Below are positions 1 to 8,154 of a stretch of DNA of 59,772 nt, piece after piece. Under the pieces are notes generated by a model. The model saw only the letters and a list, made by a program, of their open reading frames with translations. It searched no databases and was not told where the DNA came from. The DNA is from Rhodospirillales bacterium (GTDB taxonomy: Bacteria; Pseudomonadota; Alphaproteobacteria; SP197). Location: contig JACONG010000007.1 of NCBI GenBank assembly GCA_014323865.1, positions 1 to 59,772 on the forward strand, given 5' to 3'. Both the position numbers and the translations under genes were made by a program. Position 1 is the first letter of the stretch; each line of letters opens with the position of its first letter.

Positions 1-327
1 ATATCCCGTCATGGTGGCTTTCCCGTTACGCGGGAGGGAAGACGGGGCGACAAGACTGCCAGCTGCAGCTGAATCAATCTTGTTGAACTTGTTGATGATT
101 CCGTTACGATAGATGAACGGTTCAACTATTTTGTTTCGAAAACCTCCAGTGTGTCGGACGACAAGGGGTTCGGGACCCTGCTGGCCAGCAAATGTGAGTT
201 CGGACACACTGGCGAGAGTCGCGGCCTCACCGGAATCGGCACCGGAATCTGCGTTGGCGGAAACCCCTGCAATCAGAAGCACAGCTGCAACAACGCTCGA
301 CAACTTGTTCATGGCCAACCTGTTCAT
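1..327 (-). CDS. Partial secreted protein of unknown family (N-terminal 109 residues)
   Basis: A leftward reading frame runs open from an ATG at 327 to the window edge, so only the N-terminus is present. A purine-rich ribosome binding site (GGAGAAATCGACC) precedes the ATG. The first 27 or so residues form a typical export signal: a basic start, a hydrophobic stretch (SSVVAAVLLIAGV), then a possible cleavage site after ANA. The mature part shows no motif I recognise. A secreted or periplasmic location is inferred from the signal alone. A second in-frame ATG six codons downstream is an alternative start. No function is assigned. Confidence 0.55.
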   Translation of the reverse strand, partial: MNRLAMNKLSSVVAAVLLIAGVSANADSGADSGEAATLASVSELTFAGQQGPEPLVVRHTGGFRNKIVEPFIYRNGIINKFNKIDSAAAGSLVAPSSLPRNGKATMTGY

Positions 328-473
328 GGTCGATTTCTCCCTGTTCGTCGACATCCTCGACGAAAGCCGACCATATCGGGTCGAAGGGCCGGGGGTCAAG
401 CCTCGTTGGAACTTTTTTCGCTGACCGACGCGGACACGCACGCCGTCGATATTCAGCCCCTCAGGCATCGCGT

Positions 474-2510
474 TCAATTGAGATCGCGCGGAATGACACT
501 GTCCCAGGTCTTCGCAAAGACCCGGCGATCACCTTCGAACGCCTCGCAGTTTGCCCAGAAGAGCCAGTCGGTGGCGCTGCAGGCCAGGGTCGAGCGGGTC
601 TCTGTACGGATATCGAGATCATGCTCGTCGCTGCCGAAGCGATGGGTCCAGTGAACCGTCATGTGCGCCGAGGCCGGGTCGTTCTCCTTGATGTCGAAGG
701 CCTGCCAGACGCGTGATCCGAAGGTCCAGCCGGTTTCGGGATCCCGGGTCAGGCCGCTGTCGTTGACGACCGTCATGCGGGTCTGGCCGGTGGTGTCGTC
801 GTGTTCCACCCGGCGCTGGTAGTCGGCGGGTTCGAGGGTCTCTGTCTCCCAGGGTGCCGAACTCTCCGGCGGTCCGAACTGCCGCAGGGCTCCGTCCTCG
901 GCACGGGCATCACGAAGCGGCAGGCCAAGTGACGATCGACCGGTGCGCAGCAACACCGTCACGGGCTCCGGCGACGGCCAGAACATCGGCCATAGGCTGT
1001 TGGACAGCGCGACACGGATACGGTGGCCGGCCGGGATGTGTTGTGCAATGTCGTTGAGCTGCAGGCGAACGCGATAGGTCTTGCCCGGGATGAGAGGTTC
1101 CGGGTGCTCGTGGCTGTCGCGGTGAGTCAGGTTCAGGGCGCCGTAGCTCACCCGGGTCGAGGCACCGTCCGGAGCAACGTCGCACAGCCGGGCGATCAGG
1201 AAGGCATTGGGACGGTCGGCGCTGACCTCAAGGTCGAGCACCGGTGCGCCCATGATCTCGACCGCTTCTGTCAGCGGTTCGGTCTCGAACACAATCGAAC
1301 AGCCGTCATCTTCGCGCTGGTCGGCCGGGGCATCGGGTACGAGGCCGTAGCTGAACCATTCGCCCTGGCGCTGACCCATCGTCATCGGGGTGTGGATGAT
1401 GGCGTCGCCGTCGTCGCCGGATTCGGTCGAGAGTGCGCCCCTGGAGTTCAGGTGAAGCGTTCTGGTTTCGATGTTGGGCGAGGGCCACGAAGGTTCGGTG
1501 ACCCAACGGCCCGGATGTTCCGCGCGCCAGGTGGCGGGCGAAACGCTCTCCTGCATCCAGACCCGGTACTCCGGTTCGTTCATGATCCCGGTGTCGATGC
1601 CCTTCAGCCACTGATCCCACCAGCGCAGTGTTTCCTGCAGGAAGCCGATGCGCGGTCCGGGTGTGGCGAAGTGGGGATACTTGTGCGCCCACGGTCCGAC
1701 CAGCCCCTTTTTCGGGCACGAGAGACCGGCCAGCATGCGCGGCACGGCATTGGAGTAACCGTCGGCCCAACCGCCTACGGCATAGACGGCGGCCTCGATG
1801 TCGCCGTGGTTCTCGATCACCGAGCCGTGCTGCCATTGCGCGTCACGGCGCTGGTGATGAAGCCACTTGATTATCCAGGGATCGTTCCGTTCGAGCCGTT
1901 CCAGCCACTGCGCCCGCCAGTCGTCGACCATGGCCGGATGCGGTGGTCGGGTCTGCATGCCAAACATGGTGGCGGCCCACGACAGATTGTCGTTGATCAT
2001 GACGCCGCCCATGTAGTGGATGTCGTCGGCGTAGCGATCATCGGTCGAAGCAATCGTGACGATCGCCTTCAGCTCCGGCGGCTTGCGTGCGGCGACCTGC
2101 AGGCCGTTGAAGCCACCCCACGAGATTCCGATCATGCCGATCGCGCCCGTGCACCACGGCTGGGCGGCGATCCAAGCGAGGATCTCGAGCGCATCGTCCT
2201 GCTCTCCCTCAAGGTACTCGTCCTTGAGTATGCCGTCCGACTCCCCCGATCCCCGGATGTCGACGCGGACACAGGCGTAGCCGTTGCCGGCATAGTAGGG
2301 GTGGGTCAGCTCATCGCGAGCGCGCGTGCTGTCGACCTTTCGGTAGGGCAGGTATTCCAGAATGGCGGGAACCGGGTCCTGCTCGGCGTCAGTGGGCAGC
2401 CAGATGCGTGCTGCGAGTCTGGTGCCGTCGCTCATCGGTATCCACGTGTGCTCAATGACACGAATGCGGCGCGGAAACTGCGTGACGACGTCGATATCGT
2501 TGGTTGCCAT
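474..2510 (-). CDS. CocE/NonD family alpha/beta hydrolase (X-Pro dipeptidyl-peptidase-like)
   Basis: This 678-residue protein belongs to the CocE/X-prolyl dipeptidyl-peptidase S15 group of serine hydrolases, which cleave esters or acyl-peptide bonds. The nucleophile elbow GISWGG places the catalytic serine near residue 130. The acid is probably Asp250 in GGWADGYSN, and the base is the His in GPWAHKYPH near 276-280. The C-terminal third has the jelly-roll layout of the family. I chose the ATG at 2510 because AGGGAGAAC lies just upstream; the frame stays open 66 codons further, but that part looks unrelated. The substrate cannot be read from sequence. The next gene upstream, on the same strand, is an amidohydrolase for N-acyl amino acids. 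Confidence 0.85.
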   Translation of the reverse strand: MATNDIDVVTQFPRRIRVIEHTWIPMSDGTRLAARIWLPTDAEQDPVPAILEYLPYRKVDSTRARDELTHPYYAGNGYACVRVDIRGSGESDGILKDEYLEGEQDDALEILAWIAAQPWCTGAIGMIGISWGGFNGLQVAARKPPELKAIVTIASTDDRYADDIHYMGGVMINDNLSWAATMFGMQTRPPHPAMVDDWRAQWLERLERNDPWIIKWLHHQRRDAQWQHGSVIENHGDIEAAVYAVGGWADGYSNAVPRMLAGLSCPKKGLVGPWAHKYPHFATPGPRIGFLQETLRWWDQWLKGIDTGIMNEPEYRVWMQESVSPATWRAEHPGRWVTEPSWPSPNIETRTLHLNSRGALSTESGDDGDAIIHTPMTMGQRQGEWFSYGLVPDAPADQREDDGCSIVFETEPLTEAVEIMGAPVLDLEVSADRPNAFLIARLCDVAPDGASTRVSYGALNLTHRDSHEHPEPLIPGKTYRVRLQLNDIAQHIPAGHRIRVALSNSLWPMFWPSPEPVTVLLRTGRSSLGLPLRDARAEDGALRQFGPPESSAPWETETLEPADYQRRVEHDDTTGQTRMTVVNDSGLTRDPETGWTFGSRVWQAFDIKENDPASAHMTVHWTHRFGSDEHDLDIRTETRSTLACSATDWLFWANCEAFEGDRRVFAKTWDSVIPRDLN

Positions 2511-2708
2511 GGTGTTGTTCTCCCTGCTTGTCGCGACGCTATCGGCGTTGTCGAACGCCTGCAATCGCCTTGCGCGACCGCAGGCCTGGTATGCCGCCTC
2601 GGCAGCCTCGAGATGCCCGCAGCGCGCTTCGACGCGGCCCAGATTGAAGAGATGAGGTGCCAAGGGCGACTTCGGGGTCTTCGCCCTTGTGGCGCGAGAC
2701 GGCTTCAC
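2511..2708 (-). other. In-frame upstream extension resembling a TPR helix-pair remnant
   Basis: The reading frame of the CocE-type hydrolase stays open for 66 codons above its chosen start. The translated stretch contains a helix-pair-like piece (LFNLGRVEARCGHLEAAEAA) resembling a tetratricopeptide repeat, which is foreign to the hydrolase family. It may be the end of a deleted TPR gene fused in frame, or a true N-terminal extension. The strong ribosome binding site at the internal ATG favours the former. Confidence 0.3.
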
Positions 2709-2741
2709 GCAGCGGGGTCGGACGTGCCCGGTGCCCTCATC

Positions 2742-3626
2742 TCACTCGGCCGCGTTGGCGGGAGCGGCGATGGTCAGCGCCGCTTCGGCGACGGCGAGAA
2801 CCATGGATTCAAGGGCCGTCCGTACGGCCGCCATGCCGGGTCCGCGACGCATGGTTCGTTCATGCATGTAGAGGCCGCGGTTGAGTTCGATCTGGACAGC
2901 ATGGATGCCAAAATCCGGACGCCCGTAGTGCTCGGTGATGAAGCCGCCGGCGTAGGGATCGTTACGCCGCACCACAAGCCCACGGTCGCGCAGGGCCTCG
3001 GTGGCGGCAGCCGTGATCAAGCGGTCGCACGACGCACCGAAGCGGTCGCCGATCACGACATCGGCATTTTGCTGATTGCCGTCGTTGCCGGTCGAAGGCA
3101 TGGAATGGCAGTCGACCAGGCAGATTGATCCGAAGGTTTCGCGCCCCTCCTTGATCAGGGCCACCAGAGTGTCGTGATAGGGCACATAGCAACGCTTGAT
3201 GCGGCGTTCTGCCTCGTCGGGCGGCAGCCTGCGCCTGTAGATCTCAGCACCACCGGCGACGACCCGGGGCACCGTTCCGAGCCCGGCCTTGACGCGCGGA
3301 CTGCGGCTGTTGACCCAGCGTGGCAGCGCGGAATTGAACATCTGGGGGTCGAGCTCATAGGGTTCGCGATTAGGATCGAGATAGGCGCGCGGAAACAGCG
3401 CATGAACCGAAGCGATGCCGTGGTCGGTCACGCCCTCGATCAACTCATCGACGAAGGCGTCTTCCGAGCGTCGGATCGCCAGGTCGTCGAGCCGGCTGGA
3501 GGCCAGGAAATCGGGGCTGTAGTCACGGCCGCTGTGCGGCGAGGAAACGACCGCCGGTAGGCGCCACCGGTCGGGTTTCCGGAGCACCAGGACGTCTCCG
3601 GTCCCGTTGTCGTTTGCCCGTGTCAC
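2742..3626 (-). CDS. N-formylglutamate amidohydrolase family protein
   Basis: This 294-residue protein matches the N-formylglutamate amidohydrolase (HutG/FGase) family of metal-dependent deformylases, which release formate from N-formyl amino acids, classically at the end of histidine breakdown. Visible signatures are VVSSPHSGRDY near the N-terminus, FPRAYLDPNREPYELDP, LVDCHSMPS and the late EHYGRPDFGIHAVQIELNRG, all typical for the family. Length is usual. It lies upstream of the CocE-type hydrolase on the same strand, but no other hut genes are visible, so a general deacylase role is possible. The start at 3626 follows a divergent promoter gap shared with the decayed receiver gene. Confidence 0.85.
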   Translation of the reverse strand: MTRANDNGTGDVLVLRKPDRWRLPAVVSSPHSGRDYSPDFLASSRLDDLAIRRSEDAFVDELIEGVTDHGIASVHALFPRAYLDPNREPYELDPQMFNSALPRWVNSRSPRVKAGLGTVPRVVAGGAEIYRRRLPPDEAERRIKRCYVPYHDTLVALIKEGRETFGSICLVDCHSMPSTGNDGNQQNADVVIGDRFGASCDRLITAAATEALRDRGLVVRRNDPYAGGFITEHYGRPDFGIHAVQIELNRGLYMHERTMRRGPGMAAVRTALESMVLAVAEAALTIAAPANAAE

Positions 3627-3725
3627 GGCTCCGATTTAGACTACACCCGTGGACATGTCATCCCCCGGTTGGGTGGGCTGTGCGGTGGGTTTGCGGTGCC
3701 GCTGGTCGGGACGGAAATAACGCCG

Positions 3726-4084
3726 ATGGCGCGGATTCTCTTGGCAGCACAGGACGATGCGCTTCGAGGCTATCTCGCTAGAACTCTGCTTCGTCAGGGA
3801 CACACGGTTTCACCCGTGTGCAGCGGCCGTGATGCGACCCCCATCTCGTGCCCGTCGCCTTTGATATCCTGATCACCCAGGACTGCATGGACGAGATCGA
3901 CGGCCCTGAGCTCGCCCGGCGGGCCGGTGCGGCCGTTCCCTGCTTGCGGGTGTTGTCCCTCAATGGCTTTCGTGTTCTGCCGCTCAAGGAGTGCGCCCGA
4001 CCCGTGTTTGATGACAACGTGCTCGAGCGGCCGTTCCATCTCAACAGGCTTTCCGACGAGATCGACAACCTTCTGGTTGCGTGA
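3726..4084 (+). pseudogene. Decayed CpdR-like single-domain response regulator
   Basis: Two frames together spell a single receiver domain like CpdR, a small alphaproteobacterial regulator of ClpXP proteolysis. The first part starts at an ATG (MARILLAAQDDALRGYLART); after a frameshift near 3830-3850 the second frame gives FDILITQDCMDEIDGPELARR and ends in NRLSDEIDNLLVA. The usual phospho-acceptor region (LLTDIVMP in relatives) reads LITQDCMDE, and the conserved lysine of SKPFH is replaced in LERPFH. Both losses would abolish phosphotransfer, so this is a relic rather than a simple sequencing error. An intact CpdR may exist elsewhere in the genome. Confidence 0.7.
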
Positions 4085-4118
4085 TACGCGGAGAACCCGC
4101 CTTTCAGGAAAAAATGTC

Positions 4119-5294
4119 ATGAACGACAACTCCGTCTTCGCCTCGATCGAGGATGCGGTCCGCGCCATTGCCGATGGCAAGCCTGTCGTGGTTGTCGACG
4201 ACGAATCGCGTGAGAACGAGGGCGATCTCATCATGGCCGCCGATCGGGCGACCCCTGAAACGATCGCGTTTTTCGTGCGTTACACCTCGGGCGTCATCTG
4301 CGCGCCGATGGAGGGCGAGCGGCTCGACGAACTCGACCTGCCGCAGATGGTGCAGCACAACACCGAGCAGCACCGCACGGCCTTCACGGTTTCTGTGGAC
4401 TACCGTTATGGCACCTCGACCGGCATTTCGGCCGCAGACCGTGCCAAGACGATCCGCGCGCTCACGGGCGACGGCGGCAACCGCGATGTGCGTGCCGGCG
4501 ATTTCGCCCGGCCCGGCCACATCTTCCCCTTACGGGCGCGAGAAGGCGGTGTGCTGACGCGTGCGGGCCATACGGAAGCGGCGGTCGATCTGGCGCGCAT
4601 GGCGGGCTGTTATCCGGCCGGCGCGATCTGCGAGATCGTCAACGACGACGGCACGATGATGCGTCTGCCCGATCTCATCCCTTTCACGCGCGAGTATGGC
4701 CTGCATCTCATCTCGATTGCCGACCTTATTGCTTATCGCCGGCGTAACGAGAAGCTGGTCGAGTGCGTGGAGACCGCGCCCTTCCAGACCAGCCATGGCA
4801 TGTTCGTGGCCCATGTCTATCGCTCCATGGTCGACGACACTGAGCACCTCGCCCTGGTCAAGGGCGATCCCCTGGCCGAGGTCGAGGGCGTTCTGGTCCG
4901 CGTGCATGCGGCAAGTGCCATCGACGATGTCTTCGGCGGCATGCGGGGGGCAGGCCGAAGCCTGATCGATCTCGCCATGGAACGGCTGGCGGCCGAGACC
5001 GTCGGCGTTCTGCTTTACCTACGCGGTACACAGGGTTGGGGCCTGGGTCTGGGACGTCGCCGCGTCTACGACCAGGACAATGCCGATCAGAACGACGTGC
5101 TGCATGGCTCGGACTGGCGTCAGTACGGCACCGGCGCACAGATTCTCTACGATCTCGGCCTGCGCGACATCCGCATCCTGACCAACAATCCGGCGCGCTA
5201 CCGCGCGATCGAGGGCTACGGCCTGACGATTTCCGGCAAGGTGGCGTTCACCGAGGCAGGCCCGGCCGAGGACGCTGTCGCCGAGGGGGCCTGA
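4119..5294 (+). CDS. ribBA: 3,4-dihydroxy-2-butanone-4-phosphate synthase fused to a degenerate GTP cyclohydrolase II-like domain
   Basis: This 391-residue protein makes the four-carbon precursor of riboflavin from ribulose 5-phosphate. Residues 1-205 form the RibB domain, with the catalytic acidic loop RENEGDLIMAAD and the TRAGHTEAAVDL motif. The C-terminal half aligns with GTP cyclohydrolase II, but where active enzymes carry zinc-binding cysteines (HSxC...RCDC) this one reads VRVHAASAIDDVFGGMRGAG, so no zinc site is visible and GTP hydrolysis is unlikely. Such RibB proteins with an inactive second domain are known in proteobacteria. The ATG at 4119 was chosen because the frame upstream encodes the receiver relic. 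A GTG start for hisC follows after 4 bases. Confidence 0.88.
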   Translation: MNDNSVFASIEDAVRAIADGKPVVVVDDESRENEGDLIMAADRATPETIAFFVRYTSGVICAPMEGERLDELDLPQMVQHNTEQHRTAFTVSVDYRYGTSTGISAADRAKTIRALTGDGGNRDVRAGDFARPGHIFPLRAREGGVLTRAGHTEAAVDLARMAGCYPAGAICEIVNDDGTMMRLPDLIPFTREYGLHLISIADLIAYRRRNEKLVECVETAPFQTSHGMFVAHVYRSMVDDTEHLALVKGDPLAEVEGVLVRVHAASAIDDVFGGMRGAGRSLIDLAMERLAAETVGVLLYLRGTQGWGLGLGRRRVYDQDNADQNDVLHGSDWRQYGTGAQILYDLGLRDIRILTNNPARYRAIEGYGLTISGKVAFTEAGPAEDAVAEGA

Positions 5295-5298
5295 CGTC

Positions 5299-6384
5299 GT
5301 GACCACCTCACCGCGTCCGGCAATCGCGGCATTGGAGTCCTATGTCGGCGCCGAGACCACGATCCCGGGATTCGATACGCCCATCCAACTCGGCAGCAAC
5401 GAACTCGGCTTTGCGCCGAGCCCTGAGGTAGCGGCAGCGATCCGGGCCACGGCCCAAGAGGGCCAAGCCTACAGCGACGTCGACCAAGTTGATCTGCGTG
5501 ATGCGCTGGCCCGTTGCCATGGTCTCGATCCTGCCCGGATCCTCTGCGGTTCCGGCTCGATGGAGATCATGGCGCAGCTCGCCCAATGCTACCTGGAGCC
5601 GGGCCGCGCCATGGTCATGAGCCAGTACGGCTACCGCTTCCCCAAGACGCTGGTGGAGATCAACGGCGCCGATGTGATCTTGGCGCCCGAGCGCGATCTC
5701 ACAATGGACGTCGATGCCATGCTCGCGGCCGTGACGCCCGAGACCGCGATTGTCTTTGCCGTCAATCCGAATAACCCGACGGGCACCCTGGTGCCGTTCT
5801 CCGAGATTCGTCGCTTGGCCGAGAACCTGCCGTCCAATGTCATGCTCTGGCTCGACGGGGCCTATGGCGAATTCGTCGACCGCGATGACTTCGACACCGG
5901 CGAATGTCTGATCGACGAGGGATTCAACGTCGTCACCCTGCGCACCTTTTCGAAGGTTTACGGGCTGGCCGGACTCCGCGTTGGATGGGCCTATGCGCCC
6001 GAGGATATCGTGGCGACAGTCAAAAGGATGCGGACCCTGGGCAGCATTCCGACCCAGTGCCTGGCGGGTGCGACTGCGGCGGTCGCCGACCAAGACCATG
6101 TTGCCGCCGTGCGGCGCAAGACACTCGATCTGCGCAACCGCTTCACCGATCAGCTCCGCCAGTTCGGTCTGAAGCCGGTTCCGAGCGAGGCGAGCTTCGT
6201 CCTGGTCGAGATTCCGGAGAGCCTCAGCATGGACGGCGAGGCGTTCTATCAGGCCGTGAAGGCCCGGGGCATCCTGCTGCGCCGGGTCGCCAACTTCGAC
6301 CTGCCGAACCACCTGCGCATCAGTATCGGCGCACCCGACGAGATGACTACCCTCAGCGACGTTCTGGCTGACATCCTAGGATAG
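5299..6384 (+). CDS. hisC: Histidinol-phosphate aminotransferase family protein
   Basis: A 361-residue fold-type I PLP-dependent aminotransferase of the HisC group, which converts imidazole-acetol phosphate to histidinol phosphate and can also act on aromatic amino acids. Motifs include NELGFAPSPEV near residue 35, FAVNPNNPTGTLV, LDGAYGEF with the PLP-contacting Asp and Tyr, and TLRTFSKVYGLAGLR with the PLP lysine at about residue 219. The GTG start at 5299 lies 4 bases after ribBA, so the two are probably co-transcribed. Whether this is the histidine-pathway enzyme or a paralogue with another role cannot be decided, since no other his genes are nearby. Confidence 0.8.
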   Translation: MTTSPRPAIAALESYVGAETTIPGFDTPIQLGSNELGFAPSPEVAAAIRATAQEGQAYSDVDQVDLRDALARCHGLDPARILCGSGSMEIMAQLAQCYLEPGRAMVMSQYGYRFPKTLVEINGADVILAPERDLTMDVDAMLAAVTPETAIVFAVNPNNPTGTLVPFSEIRRLAENLPSNVMLWLDGAYGEFVDRDDFDTGECLIDEGFNVVTLRTFSKVYGLAGLRVGWAYAPEDIVATVKRMRTLGSIPTQCLAGATAAVADQDHVAAVRRKTLDLRNRFTDQLRQFGLKPVPSEASFVLVEIPESLSMDGEAFYQAVKARGILLRRVANFDLPNHLRISIGAPDEMTTLSDVLADILG

Positions 6385-6456
6385 TCCCGCGACCGCGACG
6401 GTGCTGTTGCAAAGCGCCCGTGCTTTGGCTATCTACATCGTCTTCTCGCGAAGGAT

Positions 6457-6531
6457 GGGCGCATAGCTCAGCGGGAGAGCACTACGTTGACATCGTAGGG
6501 GTCGCTGGTTCAATCCCAGCTGCGCCCACCA
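6457..6531 (+). tRNA. tRNA-Val (anticodon GAC), CCA encoded
   Basis: A cloverleaf can be folded: acceptor GGGCGCA/TGCGCCC, D arm with AGCGGGA, anticodon stem CTACG/CGTAG enclosing TTGACAT with anticodon GAC, and T arm GCTGG TTCAATC CCAGC. The 3' ACCA is encoded. The bases just outside (AAGGAT at 6451-6456 and ATCCTT at 6532-6537) are also complementary, so the precursor would have an extended terminal stem. Confidence 0.95.
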
Positions 6532-6537
6532 TCCTTA

Positions 6538-6709
6538 TGTCGCTGTCGGACCGGATGCCGGGACAGCAAAACAGGTCCCAGGTGCCGCCCACCACGTCGC
6601 TGCCCTCAAGGATCTCGTAGCTCTTGTCCGGGCACATGGTCTGCAGGTGCCATGCGGCACTCACGCCCGAGATGCCCGCACCGACGATGATGACATCGGC
6701 CTGTTACAT
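6538..6709 (-). pseudogene. N-terminal remnant of a flavin-containing (Baeyer-Villiger type) monooxygenase
   Basis: The leftward translation reads QADVIIVGAGISGVSAAWHL, then SYEILEGSDVVGGTWDLF and a PGIRSDSD motif. This is the FAD-binding N-terminus of Baeyer-Villiger/flavin-containing monooxygenases. The ATG at 6709 is followed directly by TAA, so it cannot be translated from there, and the coding homology stops about 6 bases from the 3' end of the tRNA. About 55 residues of a protein normally near 500 remain. The clean end next to a tRNA gene suggests deletion or integration at that site. Confidence 0.75.
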
Positions 6710-6774
6710 AACGGCTCCGTTGTTGGCGCACATGACAATATATGAACGCAAAGAGAGCGATCAAAGTGGGATGA

Positions 6775-8154
6775 TCATGCTGCGGTTGCGGCGATCTCTG
6801 CGGCGAATCGACGTGACTGGCGCCTGAAGCGCAGGGTCATGAGGATCGACGCACCCAGCATGGCGCTCGCCATGCCGGCCCAGATGCCGGCACCGCCCAA
6901 TTTGAGTTCGAACCCGAGAACATAGGCTATCGGGAAGCCGAGCCCGGCGCTGGTCCCGACCGCGATCAGCATGGGGACTGTCGTGTCCTTCAATCCCTGT
7001 AGCGCACCGCGGGCGGCTATCTGCACGGCGTCCGCAATCATGAAGAACGCAGCGACGCTCAGAAGGACTGCGGCGAGATTGAGTGCCTCCGTGTTGGCGG
7101 CGTCGGCCGGATCGAGAATCAGACCGGCGACCGATCGGCCGGCGAACCAGAACACCATGACCGGAAGCACCGCAATCAGACCGGCGAGCGCCGTTGCGGT
7201 CCATCCGGCGCGGACGACCCCATCAGGATGGCGTGCGCCGGCGGCACGTCCCACGCGGACGGCGCCGGCCTGAGCCAGTCCAACCGGGATCATGAAGACG
7301 AACCCGTAGCACTGTCCTGTCACGGCGTGGGCGGCGAGCGCCTCGACGCCCAGTCGTCCCATCATCGACGTCGTCACGAAGTACATGCCCATCTCGGCAA
7401 TCTCGATGAAGGCGATCGGTGTGCCCACCTTCACGATTTCGCCGATCACGGGCCACTTGATGCGCCAGAACCGCCCCAGCAGACGATAGCGACGGAACTT
7501 GCGATCCCGCACGATGAAAACGAGCAAGGCGGTGAACATCACCCAGTTCACGACCAGGCTTGCGATGCCCGCGCCTTCAAGGCCCATGTTGGGTGCGCCG
7601 AAGTTGCCGAACATCAACGTGTAGTCGAGCAGCGCATTAAGGCCGATGCCGCAGACGGTGATCACGAGCACCGCCCGAGGGCGTGTGTGGGCGGCGAGGA
7701 ACTCGGTAAGAACGGCGAACCACAGCGAGGGCACAAGACCCCAAAGGAGCCAGCGCAGATAGGCCTGTCCGTCGTCGGCCACCTGCTGATCCTGCCCGAG
7801 GAACACGAGGATCGGGCCTGAGTACCAGGAGATGAATGACACCGGGATGGTAAGGCACACCGCGAGCCATGCCGCGTTGCGCATGGTCGGCCTGATCCCG
7901 CGAAAACGCCGGGCACCCAGATGCTGGGCCATGATCGGCGTTGCGCCGGTCAGGACGCCCATGGCGAAGGCGGTGAACACCCAATAGAACGTGCGCGCGA
8001 GTTCGCCCGCCGCGATCGCCTCGGTGCCGATCCAGCCCATCATGATGACGTCGGTCATCATGATCGCCATGTAGGAGAGATGGGTCAGCGCCAGCGGCAC
8101 CGCGAGATGAACGATGGCGCGGGGCTCGCGCAACCAGAGAGACAGGGAACTCAT
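6775..8154 (-). CDS. MATE family multidrug efflux transporter (NorM-like)
   Basis: A 459-residue membrane protein with about 12 hydrophobic segments in two similar halves, as in MATE exporters that expel cationic drugs or metabolites in exchange for sodium ions or protons. The N-terminal region (PLALTHLSYMAIMMTDVIMM, then GATPIMAQHLGARR) and the second-half repeat (PVGLAQAGAVRVGRAAGAR) are typical. Length is usual. It stands alone: the tRNA and relic lie downstream and a gene-poor stretch lies upstream. No adjacent regulator is visible. The substrate is unknown. Confidence 0.9.
   Translation of the reverse strand: MSSLSLWLREPRAIVHLAVPLALTHLSYMAIMMTDVIMMGWIGTEAIAAGELARTFYWVFTAFAMGVLTGATPIMAQHLGARRFRGIRPTMRNAAWLAVCLTIPVSFISWYSGPILVFLGQDQQVADDGQAYLRWLLWGLVPSLWFAVLTEFLAAHTRPRAVLVITVCGIGLNALLDYTLMFGNFGAPNMGLEGAGIASLVVNWVMFTALLVFIVRDRKFRRYRLLGRFWRIKWPVIGEIVKVGTPIAFIEIAEMGMYFVTTSMMGRLGVEALAAHAVTGQCYGFVFMIPVGLAQAGAVRVGRAAGARHPDGVVRAGWTATALAGLIAVLPVMVFWFAGRSVAGLILDPADAANTEALNLAAVLLSVAAFFMIADAVQIAARGALQGLKDTTVPMLIAVGTSAGLGFPIAYVLGFELKLGGAGIWAGMASAMLGASILMTLRFRRQSRRFAAEIAATAA

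Noticed and set aside
2511-2708. N-terminal extension as a genuine part of the CocE-type hydrolase
   Set aside because: The family starts near the ATG at 2510, which has a good ribosome binding site; the extension resembles a TPR fragment instead.
1023-3128. Very long open rightward frame (about 700 codons) antisense to the CocE and amidohydrolase genes
   Set aside because: It mirrors two well-recognised genes on the other strand; long antisense frames are expected in GC-rich DNA with strong codon bias, and the translation shows no domain.
4085-4118. FMN riboswitch ahead of ribBA
   Set aside because: The gap is only 34 bases, and the sequence before it is the receiver relic with no conserved RFN element.
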